This document shows, piece after piece, positions 48,441 through 59,955 of a stretch of DNA of 64,000 nt. The position numbers were made by a program, and so were the translations under genes. Source of the stretch: Euclidia mi (Eukaryota; Arthropoda; Insecta; Lepidoptera; Erebidae); assembly GCA_944739405.2 (NCBI GenBank), contig OX123183.2:97726729-97790728 (forward strand), given 5' to 3'. The stretch's first letter is position 1, and the number at the start of each line of letters is the position of its first letter. Below the pieces are notes generated by a model, which did not search any database, had not been told where the DNA came from, and saw only the letters and a list, made by a program, of their open reading frames with translations.

Positions 48441-48612
48441 CGCGATTTGTATACATTATACAAGTTTATTTTGCGGGTATAGTGGTAGGGGTGGCCGCGA
48501 CCACGACCGGTGCAAGTCGTTCGAAACGTCGGAAAATATGGAGGTATTTATGCCTTGAATGTCTTAGTTATTGCGAGTAAGACCTGTTAAATAAACTTGT
48601 ATAATCTACAAT
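48441..48612 (+). mobile_element. MITE-like element with inverted ATTATACAAGTTTATT arms (copy 1)
   Basis: The left side is CGCGATTTGTATACATTATA...CAAGTTTATTTTGCGGG and the right side is GCGAGTAAGACCTGTTAAATA...AACTTGTATAATCT. The arms ACATTATACAAGTTTATT and AATAAACTTGTATAAT are inverted. The interior has GGGGTGGCCGCGACCACGACCGG and CAAGTCGTTCGAAACGTCGG, phrases of a common lepidopteran repeat. The GAGGTATTTAT(G/A)CCTT(T/G) and GCGA(G/A)TAAGACC phrases recur in the copy at 59587-59955, so the two are the same family. Confidence 0.65.
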
Positions 48613-50080
48613 AGCAGTTCGAATCCCTGTTAAGTACGTGAGGCAGAAAGATTTTGCTGGGAATTGTGCGACACGAGTTTTAAGACAAAGTGGTGAACAC
48701 ATAAAGAACTTACTAGACACGTTAAAATGCTTTTATTGCTTCTTATTTAATATTGGTGCTCAATAAGTTTCAAATACCAATATAAATTTATTGCTCATAT
48801 CTTCGCACATAAACACAAAAGTATTAACACCCACAGTAGAAAATCATATAAACGCACGATCATTCCTCAGCAAAACAGTCTTAGAATTCGTAGCATCTTT
48901 GTCTTGAAAGACCAAACCCTACGCGTGTCTTTACGTCCTAACAACAGTAACTTTAATACCTCAGACCACGAGCCTCAACAAACACAGCGAGCTTTTCAAA
49001 TACACACTAAACATATCAAGTTGCATCTTAAATGTCCATCATCACTTCAAGCTATGTGACGCCCGCGCAGCACTCCAATGCCATCGTAAAACGTATACTT
49101 TATCACATGTATAAACGAGAGAGATATAATTACACGCTGCAGGCTTTGGCGACCGTGGACACTCAACGTGTATCGACGACACTGTAATCTGACTTATCGT
49201 TCAACTAACGTGGTGACACTTGCGCTTTTTGTATCATGCTAATTGTAGATGGTTTCTTATTCCGACTCGTTAACAGTAATGGACATTGCACAACTTTACA
49301 AGTACGAAACCATCAGCATTAGTATATAATAGTTGAGAGGCTTTGGTATCACGAGGCTCTTTGGTTTTGAAGACTATCCCATAACATTACAGATATGAGC
49401 CTGCACGTAAAATAATCAGTCAACATATTAGAAAAAAGCTGACATCAAATGTCACTCCTTAAAGTTAGAATACCTGGAACTACACCCTCCAAACAATACT
49501 CTCAATACAATAAATTCTGAGGAAGCAAACTTAAAAATACCAAAGAAACTCCTCCTTTCTCGAAGTCGGTAAGTAAAAATTAAGCTTAACAGGAGAAGTA
49601 ATTGACTAGAATTTTTGTACCTTACAATTCAAGAAAATTTAAACGAAAATTCGTGGAACGCAAATAATTTAGGACAACAAAACTACAATAGTCAGAGCGT
49701 ACGATGAGGTGACCTTAACCATAATATGATAGTGCAGTCAAAGTCGTACATTACATTCGAACCCTACATGTGCATAAAGTCTTATCTGCAGATATGTCAG
49801 TATCACTTTGATGTCCGCCATTTCTCAGATCGAGATTAATGAGACCGATTCAGGCGATTGTGTTTTTTGTCAAGAAATGCAGTCGATCGTCAAGTCGAGT
49901 TTTTTGGCATCAATATAGATAAGACAGTTTATTTTGATTTTGCGAAGACCCCAAATGATTCTTTTATTTTGTATTTATTACCATAATGTCTGATTTTTCT
50001 GGTTTGATTTTGTTTCAACTGTTCTGTGAGATGTCGTTCTGTCACACGGTAAATCCGACGAAAACGTCGCTTATTAACTA
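48613..50080. other. non-coding DNA
   Basis: No supported gene; a B-box-like CAGTTCGAATCCCTG at 48616-48630 hints at a decayed SINE head. Confidence 0.4.
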
Positions 50081-50086
50081 CGGAAT

Positions 50087-50216
50087 TCAATATTCGAAAT
50101 ATAGATAGATCTGTAGATTTTAGATTCGTTTTTGACTGTTTTTGACATAAGCTCCATACAAAATATGTCAAACACGAATCTAAAATCTACAGATCTATCT
50201 ATAGTTCGAATATTGA
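50087..50216. mobile_element. foldback element with 42 bp inverted arms
   Basis: 50087-50128 (TCAATATTCGAAATATAG...TTAGATTCG) and 50175-50216 (CGAATCTAAAATC...CGAATATTGA) are reverse complements with one mismatch. Within the 46 bp centre, TTTTTGACATA and TATGTCAAAC pair as well, so almost the whole 130 bp folds into one hairpin. The overlapping minus-strand frame is incidental. It ends 33 bp before a Helitron-like element. Confidence 0.9.
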
Positions 50217-50249
50217 AAATGGCCGTAAATGTGGTCCATAGTGGAGTGA

Positions 50250-50440
50250 TCTATATATATCACTACATAGTATAAAACAAAGTCTGTCTTTTGTCTGTCT
50301 GTCCCTATGTATGTTTAAATCTTTAAAACTACGCAACGCATTTTAATGCGATTTTTTTAATAGATAGAGTGGTCCAAGAGGAAGGTTTATAATTATGTAT
50401 TATAACAACGGCAGTACGAAGTTCGCCGGGTCAGCATCAG
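50250..50440 (+). mobile_element. Helitron-like non-autonomous element
   Basis: It begins TCTATATATATCACTACATAG after an A (the host A/T site). It runs through TATAAAACAAAGTCTGTC, GTCCCTATGTATGTTTAAATC, TTTAAAACTACGCAACGCATTTTAATGCGA and TAGATAGAGTGGTCCAAGAGG to AAGTTCGCCGGGTCAGCATCAG|TT. This order is that of a well-known lepidopteran Helitron family whose 3' end is ...CCGGGTCAGCTAG|T. Here the terminal CTAG is mutated, so the 3' boundary is approximate. No Rep/helicase is encoded. Confidence 0.7.
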
Positions 50441-51844
50441 TTATATTATATTTTTTTGTTTACCACGTCTCTACTACGGCGAATTAATCAAAAAGTCTTT
50501 CAAGGTTTTGCAAGGCTTATGTAAGGCAGTTAATTTTTATTTGTGTTCGGCCTATGTGGAGAATCTTGGGCGAGGCCTCACTAGGGACGTCTTTTGGCTG
50601 AGTTGAAGAATAGTTAAATAGATTTGATGGCGTGGAATAATGCACATTTAATATGTTCTCTGAATATGTAATAAATATCTGGATGCAATTGATCATAGCT
50701 CTAGATGAAAACGTTATTTTTAGCTATTACAAATATGATTTTATTTATGACCACGAAAGTTGAAAGTCAAGAGATCCTATTAGCGTCAACAAAAAACAAA
50801 GATCGAGATACGCATGACAGATCTCATTCCAACAGTTTTTTTTCTAAAACTAACAACTAAAGACACTCTAAAAGTAAAACCTAGTCCATCTCGCTTTAGT
50901 TTAAACGTTTTTTATCACTTACGTAATTCTTTATTTCCGTAAATTACACAATTTGAAATGGATTTTATAATCGATTCTTTATGGGCAAAAGGAAGGAATG
51001 CAAGTCAACGTCTAGTTGTGGTATGATCTAGAGTGAAGATAGAAAGTCGTAACTGGCGTGAGTCGGTGCAAAATCAGTGGCTACACGGTTCATACTTCGT
51101 GTTCATACTTCATTACCGTGGACGAAAGCGTGTAAGTGCAGTGTCAAATGTTATTGCGCGTTGCGGACGCGCATTACTCGTGCCGACAGATGTGAAATTG
51201 CCGGCGATGGGGTGCTTTTTGAATTAATGAATATTCTTCGGCTTACTTTCTGGGTGATTGTTGGAGAACAGCGTAAATCTGTTAAATTATTAACTTTTTT
51301 ACTAAGACGTTTACGTTACGGTATTGTCTAAATCAATTATTTGAGGCCGACTGTGATACATTTTTGAAATGGGTTACAAAGAGTATTTTAAAAGACTTTA
51401 TATTTATTTCAAGTAGTTTTTTTACTTACTTTAGTGAAACGTTTTCTAAATCCTTTTAAGTTCTTGGACATTTTATAATTATCAGGAACTTAGGTGCATA
51501 GCCATGTTTACACATAACTACCTAAATAAATCTTATCAGATTTATTATGATCAACTTATGAAATCTGTAAGTATACCACCTGAGTGAAAACTAAAATCTC
51601 ACAATAAGATTGCTATTTTACCTCTACGAGTCAATTTTTCTGTATAATATTGATCTGATCGAAAAGAAAGTACAAAGCGTAGCGAAAACAAAATCGATCA
51701 CGACACGTGAGGTGGTGATCATTAGACGTCCCATTAGCGAGTGATCGCGCCGCACTTCATACGCTCTGCATACAAAACATAAAACGTGAGTTTATCGCTA
51801 CGGCCTGCTACACGCGTCAAAGCATAAGAAATACTGAGTGCTAT
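50441..51844. other. non-coding DNA with some G+C-richer patches
   Basis: No supported gene. Patches at 51050-51225 and 51665-51815 are CpG-richer and single-copy; frames over the first (64 and 84 codons in two phases) have no motif. Confidence 0.4.
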
Positions 51845-52010
51845 ATCCTCATGGCTGCATGACTGGTGTAAATAGTGAAATAGGCGGCTACCTCGCGCTT
51901 AAAACTGCACCGTTTGTTGTGGGTTCATCACCACACGGGAAAGCACATTGTATGATCAATAAATTGTTGTTTTGCATCTGAGTGTTCTTTGTTTAAATAC
52001 TTGTGAAGAA
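51845..52010 (+). mobile_element. degraded tRNA-derived SINE (TCTGAGTGTT body)
   Basis: An A-box-like TGGCTGCATGACTGG lies at 51852-51866, a B-box-like GTGGGTTCATCACC at 51919-51932, then GCACATTGTATGATCAATAAAT, TGTTGTTTTGCATCTGAGTG and TTCTTTGTTTAAATACTTGTG. The order equals that of the 2323-2475 and 43382-43537 copies. The promoter boxes are eroded, so the copy is old. Confidence 0.55.
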
Positions 52011-53705
52011 AATACCAAATAATTACAAAATGAAATATAAAACTTTGGTATTCAGCCAATGCATGCAGGCAGTTCAGGGAAACCATACGTCCATTGCTGT
52101 TGACTGGAAGACAAATAGCTCAAAGAATCCGTGTTCACGGTTGACTCATCGCTTACGAAGAATTGTCACCGTTCATGGTTTTTTGTACTATTATCAAGAT
52201 CGAGGAAATATGCCTGCTCTGAACAAGTATTTTAGTCATTTAAAATGTCAAGGTGTGAGAGAAAATTGATTAGATCTTTGTGTATCGTCTTTGATACTGG
52301 TTTTGGCTACAATTTTGGTAGAAAGATTTATAAACAGATTATTTTAATGTGTGAATAAGATCATTGTTATAGCTGATTTCGTTGCGATTGATTTATGAAC
52401 ATTTCATTTTTTATGTTATTTTTGTGATGCATTTGATACAATAATAGGAGTCTTCTTGCCGCTATATTGTAGTTCATATTAGTGTAAAGTATAATCCTAT
52501 GGCATAACATAGCTTGTTATTTTACAATTAATTTGAATCTGTCTAAACTCACGTAAGAATCATGTACGCCAGTAATCAAAAGTGACTGGCTTTTGAATGA
52601 TTGGGCAATAAAAATAAATTTGCGTTGAAGCCTACTTTCGCATTGTTACCGCTAATAGTTTTTATGGCCAATGTTTTAATGAAAATAACAGGATACTTAT
52701 TTGGTCATTTTTATTATTCCGTTATCAATTTTATTATGAGCTTATTAAATACTTGTCAAGTGTGGTCAGACTCAAAATTTTACAACAATATAGGAATATG
52801 TAGGTTACCTATTAGTGCTCGCCAGCCTCTCTTAAACGGTTGAGCAAAGCATATTTTGAATCATAACAATACTGTTGTCAGTCAAAATATTTTGTACAGT
52901 AAGTAATTGGATTTTTTGTCAATAGTATTTTTCTACTTTGACGCGTACTTCGGACAAATTTCACAATAAGACCTTCATTATGAACTCACGTAAAACATTT
53001 TGACTATAACTTGTCAATCATTATTAGAAAGTCCATCACTTTTCGACACAAATTGATAAACAAAACAATAAAGAATTTTTGATTGTCCATGAATTTCACA
53101 ACGGTTTTCTTCACAGCATAATTATTAAGCGTTATTTTCCTTATTGATAGATAATAATTAATGGCACTTTTTATAGCAAAACGAAGTCAGTCTATCGTAA
53201 AAATAAAAGTCGGCCACACAAGTTGCCATATCTAGCAAGGCCGTATCACATAAGGGCATTACTACACAAGTATCTAGTATATACAGCACATATCTGTTTA
53301 ATGAGCGTAAGGAATATTCAATCGGTATTTTCTTAGCCTTGCATACTTCTATGTTACTAATAAAGGTTCCCACGGACTCCATAAATGAATAACGCTCGTT
53401 CTAACCTTATATTATTTCGAGTGCGATTGGCTATCTGTTGTACTCACGATACGAGCGATTTATCGCGAGGACCCACAGAGGTTCAACTATAAAACGATAT
53501 ACCATGCACTTTCTAGGGCAACCTTTAAAAATTACGACTATATATTTTTTGTGGGATGTTTCCAATTCGGGTTTTATTACTTTTTAATAGTGAGCATCCT
53601 TGTAAAGATCCTTTTAGTGGCGTTAGAAGCTTAAAGCAATGATAGCGCTTTATGTTTTTTGTGTCCTGTTGATGAATATTCAGCATACCGTATTATACAT
53701 TATCA
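52011..53705. other. non-coding DNA
   Basis: A+T-rich; short frames only, no recognisable product. Confidence 0.45.
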
Positions 53706-53945
53706 AAAGCCTTGAACAGTCCACTGCTGGACTAGGCCTCTCCTTTGAAAGGAGGAATTGGCCTACTACACCACGCTGGCCAAACGGGTTGGTATAGGGT
53801 TTGTATCAAGTTTTCCTTCTCTTACAGAACTGTTCTCTGCAGAATATGATCCCTCTGTCGGCTCTTACGACACCCACGGGATGATATGGGGTGGTGACAT
53901 TCCGTATTCTTAATCCGTCACCACACGGACAATAACTTATTATTA
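53706..53945 (-). mobile_element. retroposon 3' part, minus strand
   Basis: On the minus strand it reads GTCCGTGTGGTGACGGATTAAG, CACCCCATATCATCCCGTGGG, TGTCGTAAGAGCCGACAGAGG, then CGTTTGGCCAGCGTGGTGTAG, TAGGCCAATTCCTCC, GAGAGGCCTAGTCCAGCAGTGGAC. This combines a tail of the GGCCAGCGTGGTG...CAGCAGTGG type with an upstream segment common in lepidopteran LINEs. It is 5'-truncated and diverged. Confidence 0.65.
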
Positions 53946-56767
53946 TTATATATATAACTACGTATTATACATATAACTTATTAAATATGTCGCATACAAT
54001 CACGCATTCGAAGCAATGATCAAATCTTTTATTTAATGATAATATATTATGTACTTAATTTCAAGAATTTAGACTGCCTAAAATCTACATAGATAGTATA
54101 TTATTTAAAACAGGAGTGGTTTCTAAAATCCAAACGATCCTATATTAAAAGGCAATAAAACTTCCAATTAAAATCACGTCCAACCTTTTTACGCTACAAG
54201 TCTTACTTAAAATAAATTAAAGTTCGAAAAAAGCTGCCTTTAGAAAATGAAGCGCTTTATCGCTGAGAGTTCGCTTTGTTCCTTATCCAAGTTTTTTGGA
54301 GCCTAAGCGAAGTGGGTTCCATTAAGATAGGTCAAACGATACGCCTTTGGAATGCCACATTTCTTGCTCCACACTAACATGGTTCCGTTGAAATCGGAAA
54401 GGCGGCGAAATTATAAGACAGCGATATTTTCTTGACTGCTTTCAATTTCCTTTTATTGTATTCTTGTAGGGATTTCTTTTTGTTCAGAGATAAAAAAATT
54501 GTTTCAATTGCCGGAGAAAGGGTAAGGTCGCCACAATGGTGGGAACACCAATTGGATTATACATTCTTAATGCGACCCAAAGTCTCTTGACTCTTGACAC
54601 AAATTTAAAATTCAATGTAGATTAGGTAGATACTTTTATGATTGGATAACAGAAGCCCTTCTCAACGTCAATCGTCGCTTGGCATCAAATTAAAAATGTA
54701 GGCACGCCATCATCCCACCTGACGATAATCCGTTATATTTGACGGCTCGAGCATCGCCACTCGAAGGGTCCCAATGCGTTGACCTTGTCAAAGGGGACCG
54801 GCTCACCTACGCGTTTCTGGAACACATCAACCAAACATCTTCACTCGAGAGTTCTCCGTAACTTTAGCACTCCAGTGCTCAGCGGCCCGATTAAAGCCAT
54901 CCCACATTACCAACAATCCTAAATAATTTAAAACACAAAGCCCCAGACCACTTTGTCGGCTCTTTTTATTACAGGTTTTGCGAGCGGCATTTGACGAAAC
55001 ATTTTATCTAATAACAAATCAGCGGTCGCCTATAAAGGATTTATTTACCTGTCTACGTTAGTGCACAAACCTGAAGTTCATACGGAATCACTTAGCCTTA
55101 TGCGGACACATTATATCTGTTACAGATTACGTGGCGTTACAATTCTTCCTTATATCGTGTACACACGAACGGCTACATTGTACTAACAATCTATTAAATT
55201 ACTGTTATCGAAAATGACCGAGCCATGAGCATATTGTTTTCTCGTATCAATTTCTATATTCCCTGGAGTCCATTTTATCACAAACTTAAATCTAAATAGC
55301 ATAAAAAACTTTGTCACCGACCATTACAAGGCACGGTGTGTAAGGTTTCGACGCTTTTAAGACAAGTTAGTAACAATTTAGTGTAAAAGTAAAGCGACTT
55401 ATAACAGCCCTCTCAACTAACAGTACCGGTCGAGGCGGGTAAATCACCACTTTAGGGTAATATTTATAGAGGTGTATATTACCGTCTTCAAAATTTATGA
55501 GAAGTATTACTGTATCATTACGTAGTGGAATGGACGTAGATGCACATCGTGGAGTTATAGGCGTTATGGCATCGTATTGTAATATATTAAATTGGAAAGC
55601 AATAATGTTGCAGTACGAGGAATGCCTGAGGCAAGGTTCACTTGAATATTTTAAGTGTTATTTATGTTACGTGAGAGGTTGACCAGTTATGGCAATATCT
55701 CAATTTGCGGTTGAAGATGACGCGGTGAGCCGCACCGGGACAACAAACCGACGGATACGACTACACCTCGACCGACCAATAATGTTACGACCTATTTTAT
55801 TATAATCGTTTGTGTTATATTAAAACGAACGCAAGAATGTCTCCAAGCTCGTAGTTGAACTTTGTAAAGTGTCATAGAAATGGAATTTTAATATGATGAG
55901 ATGAAATCAGGGTAGTAAAACGCAATCTAAGGGTTATAAACTCTGTAATGACGTCATATAATATCGCTTATATTTGACGCCTCAAGGGTCATTAATAGTG
56001 TGATATATAGTATTAGTTATTTTATTTTTTTGGACAAGACCATCTTCACAGAAATATTTGAAATTTTATGTTAAACCTATTTTTATCAGTTGAACGCATC
56101 GTCGTCTCAATAATAAAGCGATTGTAAGAAGAAAATGCATCATTCTGTGAGCATCAAATTGGGTATCGCTGTTAAAACGAAAATAATCGGTCTTGTTTAG
56201 GGTTTATATCTTATATTCGTAAGATTGAGTGTGAAAGACTGGAATGCGATTCCTGGATGGACAAAACGTTTTAGTATTCACATTTCTTAGCATTTATTTT
56301 TAAAAGATGGATTCCGTCGTAAAATTATTATTTTATATAAATATACAAAAATATTTCAGAAACCGATTCTCTGATTCATTGACTGATTACCAATGATTAT
56401 ACTATTTGCACATTGCAAAACAATGTTTTTAAAAAAAATTGGTTTACCCAGAATCGTTTAGAGACTACTGCGTATGAAAAATACATGCGTGTCCGTTTGA
56501 CCGAATTGCAGATTATATAAGACCCGTGTGTCTTAATGTTTCTGAACAACAATGGCTTGTTTTTTTTATACCTGTTGTTCCGTGAAATGAGAATACGGAG
56601 TTAACTATTCTCTTCAACCATTAGTTTAGAAAATAGAAAATTGCTTTTATGATGTATTTCATAAAGTGTCTTACGTATTCCTTGTCAAATCCAAAAAAAT
56701 AATAATTAGGATATCAATCGGCTTCTTAAAGCCAGTTTTATTAAAATTTGTTATTTTGTATCCGAAA
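53946..56767. other. mostly non-coding DNA
   Basis: No supported gene. The span 54690-54960 is G+C-richer (ACGGCTCGAGCATCGCCACTCG, GGGGACCGGCTCACC) and may be an old retroposon or regulatory DNA; no family was recognised. Confidence 0.4.
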
Positions 56768-56883
56768 CCGGCGAGCATGTATGAAGAGAGTAATGAGTGT
56801 AGAGGAAGAGATAGGAGCAAGTGGCGTTCTGTTGTCTCTGCCTACCCCGACGGGAAAAAGGCGTGAGTATATGTATGTATGTT
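56768..56883 (+). mobile_element. 5'-truncated LINE, coding 3' end (subfamily B)
   Basis: It starts ACCGGCGAGCATGTATGAAG, then carries a gap where other copies have GCGTGAGGTTTGTAAGG. The frame ends GRDRSKWRSVVSAYPDGKKA-stop, followed by GTATATGTATGTATGT. It shares its 5' phrase with the copy at 21428 and its terminal peptide with the one at 24143. Confidence 0.75.
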
Positions 56884-57052
56884 ATTTTGTAACTAACGTC
56901 TATCGAAACGGAATATTTGATTAATGAATTCTATATACTTGTATTATTTTATTGATAACCCGTCGATATACATTTTGTTCTCAATATAACACTAGCCCAG
57001 TTCCCAAGCACGAAGTCTGATTTTAACTCAGTCCGTATACGATGGCTTTTAA

Positions 57053-57297
57053 TCTATAATAATAAAATAAAGCTGGTTGGTTTGTTGAACGTGGTAATCT
57101 CTCTGGAACTGCTCTTTAACTATGTTTGTATATGAAAGCTAAATTCTTCCTCATGCAGTATCTAGGGATCATGACGTCCACATACGACCCATAGGAACTT
57201 AAAAACAACAACGCATAAAGTATGTAATAGCATGAGCGAGTGATGCAATACGACGGTTCAAGGGGATGTGGCGGGTGAAACCGCCGGACATGGCTAG
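57053..57297 (+). mobile_element. Helitron-like non-autonomous element with canonical ends
   Basis: It starts TCTATAATAATAAAATAAAG immediately after an A and ends GGCTAG immediately before a T, the expected TC...CTRR ends inserted between host A and T. A hairpin GGCGG-GTGAAA-CCGCC ends 8 nt before the terminal CTAG, the standard Helitron 3' terminator structure. There are no inverted terminal repeats and no target duplication, as expected. At ~245 bp it codes for nothing. The GCTGGTTGGTTTGTTGAACG start motif is a familiar lepidopteran Helitron head. Confidence 0.8.
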
Positions 57298-57659
57298 TAT
57301 CTAATTTACTACTACTACTAAAATACTACCTATAGACATTGTATAATACATAATTGAATTCATTAGAAAATAAAGGATATAAATTCAATCTCATTACCTG
57401 TTTAGATTTTCTGTTACGATATTTATTTACAATACGACTCCATCCACGGTGTCACCCATGCTAGGTCTTTGAAACAACACAGTTTCTTTAGAGCGTAGTG
57501 TAAAATTATACAGATTATGATTTTATTAATGAGCTTAAGGTAGTTGTCCAATCGCCAGCGATGAGCGAGTATCAAGTAAAGGGAGCAACTGAAAATGCGT
57601 TGGCACACAGCAAGCAGCGAGTGTGAAGTTTTAATAGTTCTTGTCACTCCGCGATAAAC

Positions 57660-57868
57660 TAAGAGGCAGCGACAGCTTGCTAACAGACTGCCATACAGAG
57701 GGCATTGGATTCGATTCCACAGAGCGCACCACTCAGTTTCGTAGTTACGTGCGTATTAAATTGTTAATCGCTTGCCCCGTGCCTCGGAGAGCACGTTAAA
57801 CCATCGGTCTTGATTGGTATGAAGATGTTTGACAGTCTTTACAGGGAGTCTAATATATCCGCTATTTT
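57660..57868 (+). mobile_element. tRNA-derived SINE-like copy
   Basis: A tRNA-like head (GGCAGCGACAGCTTGCTAACAG, B box GGATTCGATTCC at 57707-57718) is followed by TAGTTACGTGCGTATTAAATTG, TAATCGCTTGCCCCGTGCC and CTCGGAGAGCACGTTAAACC. The CTCGGAGAGCACGTTAA phrase is a hallmark of a lepidopteran SINE body. Ends are not sharply defined. It lies directly before another retroposon. Confidence 0.6.
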
Positions 57869-57871
57869 TAC

Positions 57872-58185
57872 AGGTAGTAGAGCCTTGCTGATTTCAGCAT
57901 GAATGGGCCGGCTCGACCGGGGAAGTACTAGCCTCTTACAGAAAATTACGTACGACGTAAAGTAACAGTACTTAAACTGTTGCGTTTCGTTCGGTGAGTG
58001 AGAGTGCCGGAGGCCCTATCCTCTATTCCTTTTCCCTCATCCCACTCCTTATCCTATCCCATTTCCCAACCCCAAGGGGCGGCAACGCACTTTTGTGACT
58101 CCTGTGGTATTGCTTGTATCTTAATAATTGCTTACCATCAGGCGATTCGTCTGCTCGTTTGCCACCTATTACTATATAAAAATAT
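57872..58185 (+). mobile_element. retroposon copy (GGGCCGGCTCGAC...CTGCTCGTTTGCC type)
   Basis: The ordered landmarks are AGTAGAGCCTTGCTGATT, GGGCCGGCTCGACCGGGGAAG, TACTAGCCTCTTACAGAAAA, GAGTGCCGGAGGCCC, a pyrimidine-rich CCCTCATCCCACTCC...TTCCC run, GGGGCGGCAACGCACTTTTG, TGACTCCTGTGGTATTGC, GCTTACCATCAGGCGATTCG and TCTGCTCGTTTGCC. This is an almost complete copy of a frequent lepidopteran retroposon, moderately diverged. The minus-strand fragment at 7864-7985 carries the same 3' end. Confidence 0.8.
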
Positions 58186-58203
58186 GGCTGTATATACGCT
58201 ATA

Positions 58204-58292
58204 AGGCGGCAAATTTTTATTAAAATCCGTTTAGAATTTTTACGTGAAAGAGCCATCGATCCACAAACTTCAGCATTTATAATAAAAATTCT
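58204..58292 (-). mobile_element. Helitron/retroposon-like fragment, minus strand
   Basis: Minus strand: TTATAAATGCTGAAGTTTGTGG...GGCTCTTTCACGTAAAAATTC...TAAACGGATTTTAATAAAAATTT. The phrase TTTCACGYAAAAA...CTRAACGGATTTT is shared with 59105-59145 and belongs to a widespread lepidopteran repeat. Only part is present. Confidence 0.5.
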
Positions 58293-59004
58293 TATTTATT
58301 AAACATTCGTAGTTACTTTTTTACATACACATAAAACGTACAAACACACGTAACTTAACATTTTTATGATACATACAAATAAGTATTCACAATTTATCGC
58401 ACTTAAACTAATCAAAATATACACCACCTCACATATATTACAGAATTCAATACATAAATAAATACCAATTTGAAAGTCAATACAAATTATTATTCTTTTT
58501 AAATGCGTCTAAATTAACACTTCGGTCGCTTGGGTATCTTATTCCGGTATCGTGGTCTCTTGTGTTATCTTTGGAGAGTGGTTGCAATGGTTTACAAATG
58601 TGTACGGTCACGCAACCTTAGGGACAACCCGTCTAACAACAGTAGCCCCATGATAGCAGCACTGCTTGCTTGTTAGATGATAATTTATTACCGAACTCTG
58701 ATCGGGATCTATGAGGAGCAACGGGTTAATAGATTAATCTTGTTATATACTGGTTAATATATGCGTTTAACTTAAACAGGAGCTTTACAAGGGCTGACGG
58801 GAAAACAGCGTTAACTTAGACATGAAATATTATTATTATGTTTAACGTATAGTTGGCTTATTCGTCCAAAGCAAATTGTCTTTACATTTTGTTAACGGGA
58901 GGTTTCGATATCGATGTTCATGTCAAATAATATCGTTTTAAGATTTTTTTAAAGAAAATACTTAGTAGTATTGTAATTATTCTATAGATGATAATAGGTT
59001 TATT
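58293..59004. other. non-coding DNA
   Basis: A+T-rich with a moderately G+C-richer part at 58520-58670; nothing recognised. Confidence 0.45.
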
Positions 59005-59009
59005 AATTA

Positions 59010-59240
59010 CAAGTTTCTGCCGCGGTTTCGCCCGACTGGATATCATTTATTGTGTTACGCATGAAAAATTATAGTCTAAATGCTATTTTTATGTTTATCT
59101 AAGCTTTATTACAAAATCCGTTTCGTAGTTTTTGCGTAAAATAGTAAGAAATGACCATCTAGAGTAATAAGGTCAGTAGTTAGCCCGTTGTGCGTGTTTC
59201 TGTCTATCTCTTCAAGAACGTAAATTCAAAGTTTATAAAT
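59010..59240 (-). mobile_element. Helitron-like fragment, minus strand
   Basis: On the minus strand: GAGATAGACAGAAACACGC...TTTTACGCAAAAACTACGAAAC, GGATTTTGTAATAAAG, ... GTCGGGCGAAACCGCGGCAG. The GGGCGAA.CCGCGG...end is the 3' terminus of a lepidopteran Helitron-like family, with CTTGT in place of CTAGT. Confidence 0.5.
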
Positions 59241-59463
59241 AAATCTCATTCTTCATGATTATAAAGCATTGAATATCTAAATGAATTGTTGAATTGAATA
59301 TCAATTGCTATTTTTAACAGGTCTTCAATAAACTATTCACCGTACTACATAGTTCTTTATTCGTTTACAAGAAAAGTACATTAGCACGAGCAGACACAAT
59401 AGTTACTGTTATTCTTTTGTGCGGAGTGATGCAATGCGTTAAACGTATACGTAATAGATTGTA

Positions 59464-59568
59464 ACACCTGTATTTTGAAGTTTTGTATAGAATGACGTAT
59501 TTATAATAATACTAGATCTGGCCCGCGCATCCACCTGTACTTTGAAGTTTTATTAAGAGTGACGTTTT
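59464..59568 (+). repeat. diverged direct duplication, 67 bp period
   Basis: CACCTGTATTTTGAAGTTTTG...GAATGACGT (from 59465) recurs as CACCTGTACTTTGAAGTTTTA...GAGTGACGT (from 59532). It sits directly upstream of the MITE-like copy at 59587. Confidence 0.8.
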
Positions 59569-59586
59569 TAATCGATTCTAAACTGT

Positions 59587-59955
59587 CGCGATTTGTTTAC
59601 ATCATACAGTTTTATGGAAACGGGGGTCTTATTGGTGATATTTAATTAATTTAAGAAATAAATACCTACCTCTGTTTTACCGACGCTTCGGCCGTTTTAC
59701 AACAGCCATGGTCGTACTGATGTGATTTCAGCGCCGCGGCGCCATCCTTATGAAGTGCGAGTTTCGACAGCTACCCTCGCTTGTTTTTTTATTTTTATCC
59801 GAACTGTCGGTACTTCGACACACAACACTTATGACTTCTACACATTGGTGAGCTGTGTTACTGTGGCGGGGTTTAAAACAGAGGTATTTATACCTTTAAT
59901 TAATTTAATATCGCGAATAAGACCCGTTTCCATAAAATTATATAATGATGTTTTT
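59587..59955 (+). mobile_element. MITE-like element with inverted TTTTATGGAAACGGGTCTTA arms (copy 2)
   Basis: The left side is CGCGATTTGTTTACATCATA followed by CAGTTTTATGGAAACGGGGG and TCTTA; the right side is GCGAATAAGACCCGTTTCC, then ATAAAATTATATAATGATG. The arms are inverted (TATGGAAACGGG.GTCTTA against TAAGACCCGTTTCCATA). It is related to the copy at 48441-48612 by the CGCGATTTGT, GAGGTATTTAT and TAAGACC phrases, but ~200 bp longer. A 119-codon frame inside (59722-60081) runs out of the element and matches nothing known. Confidence 0.65.
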
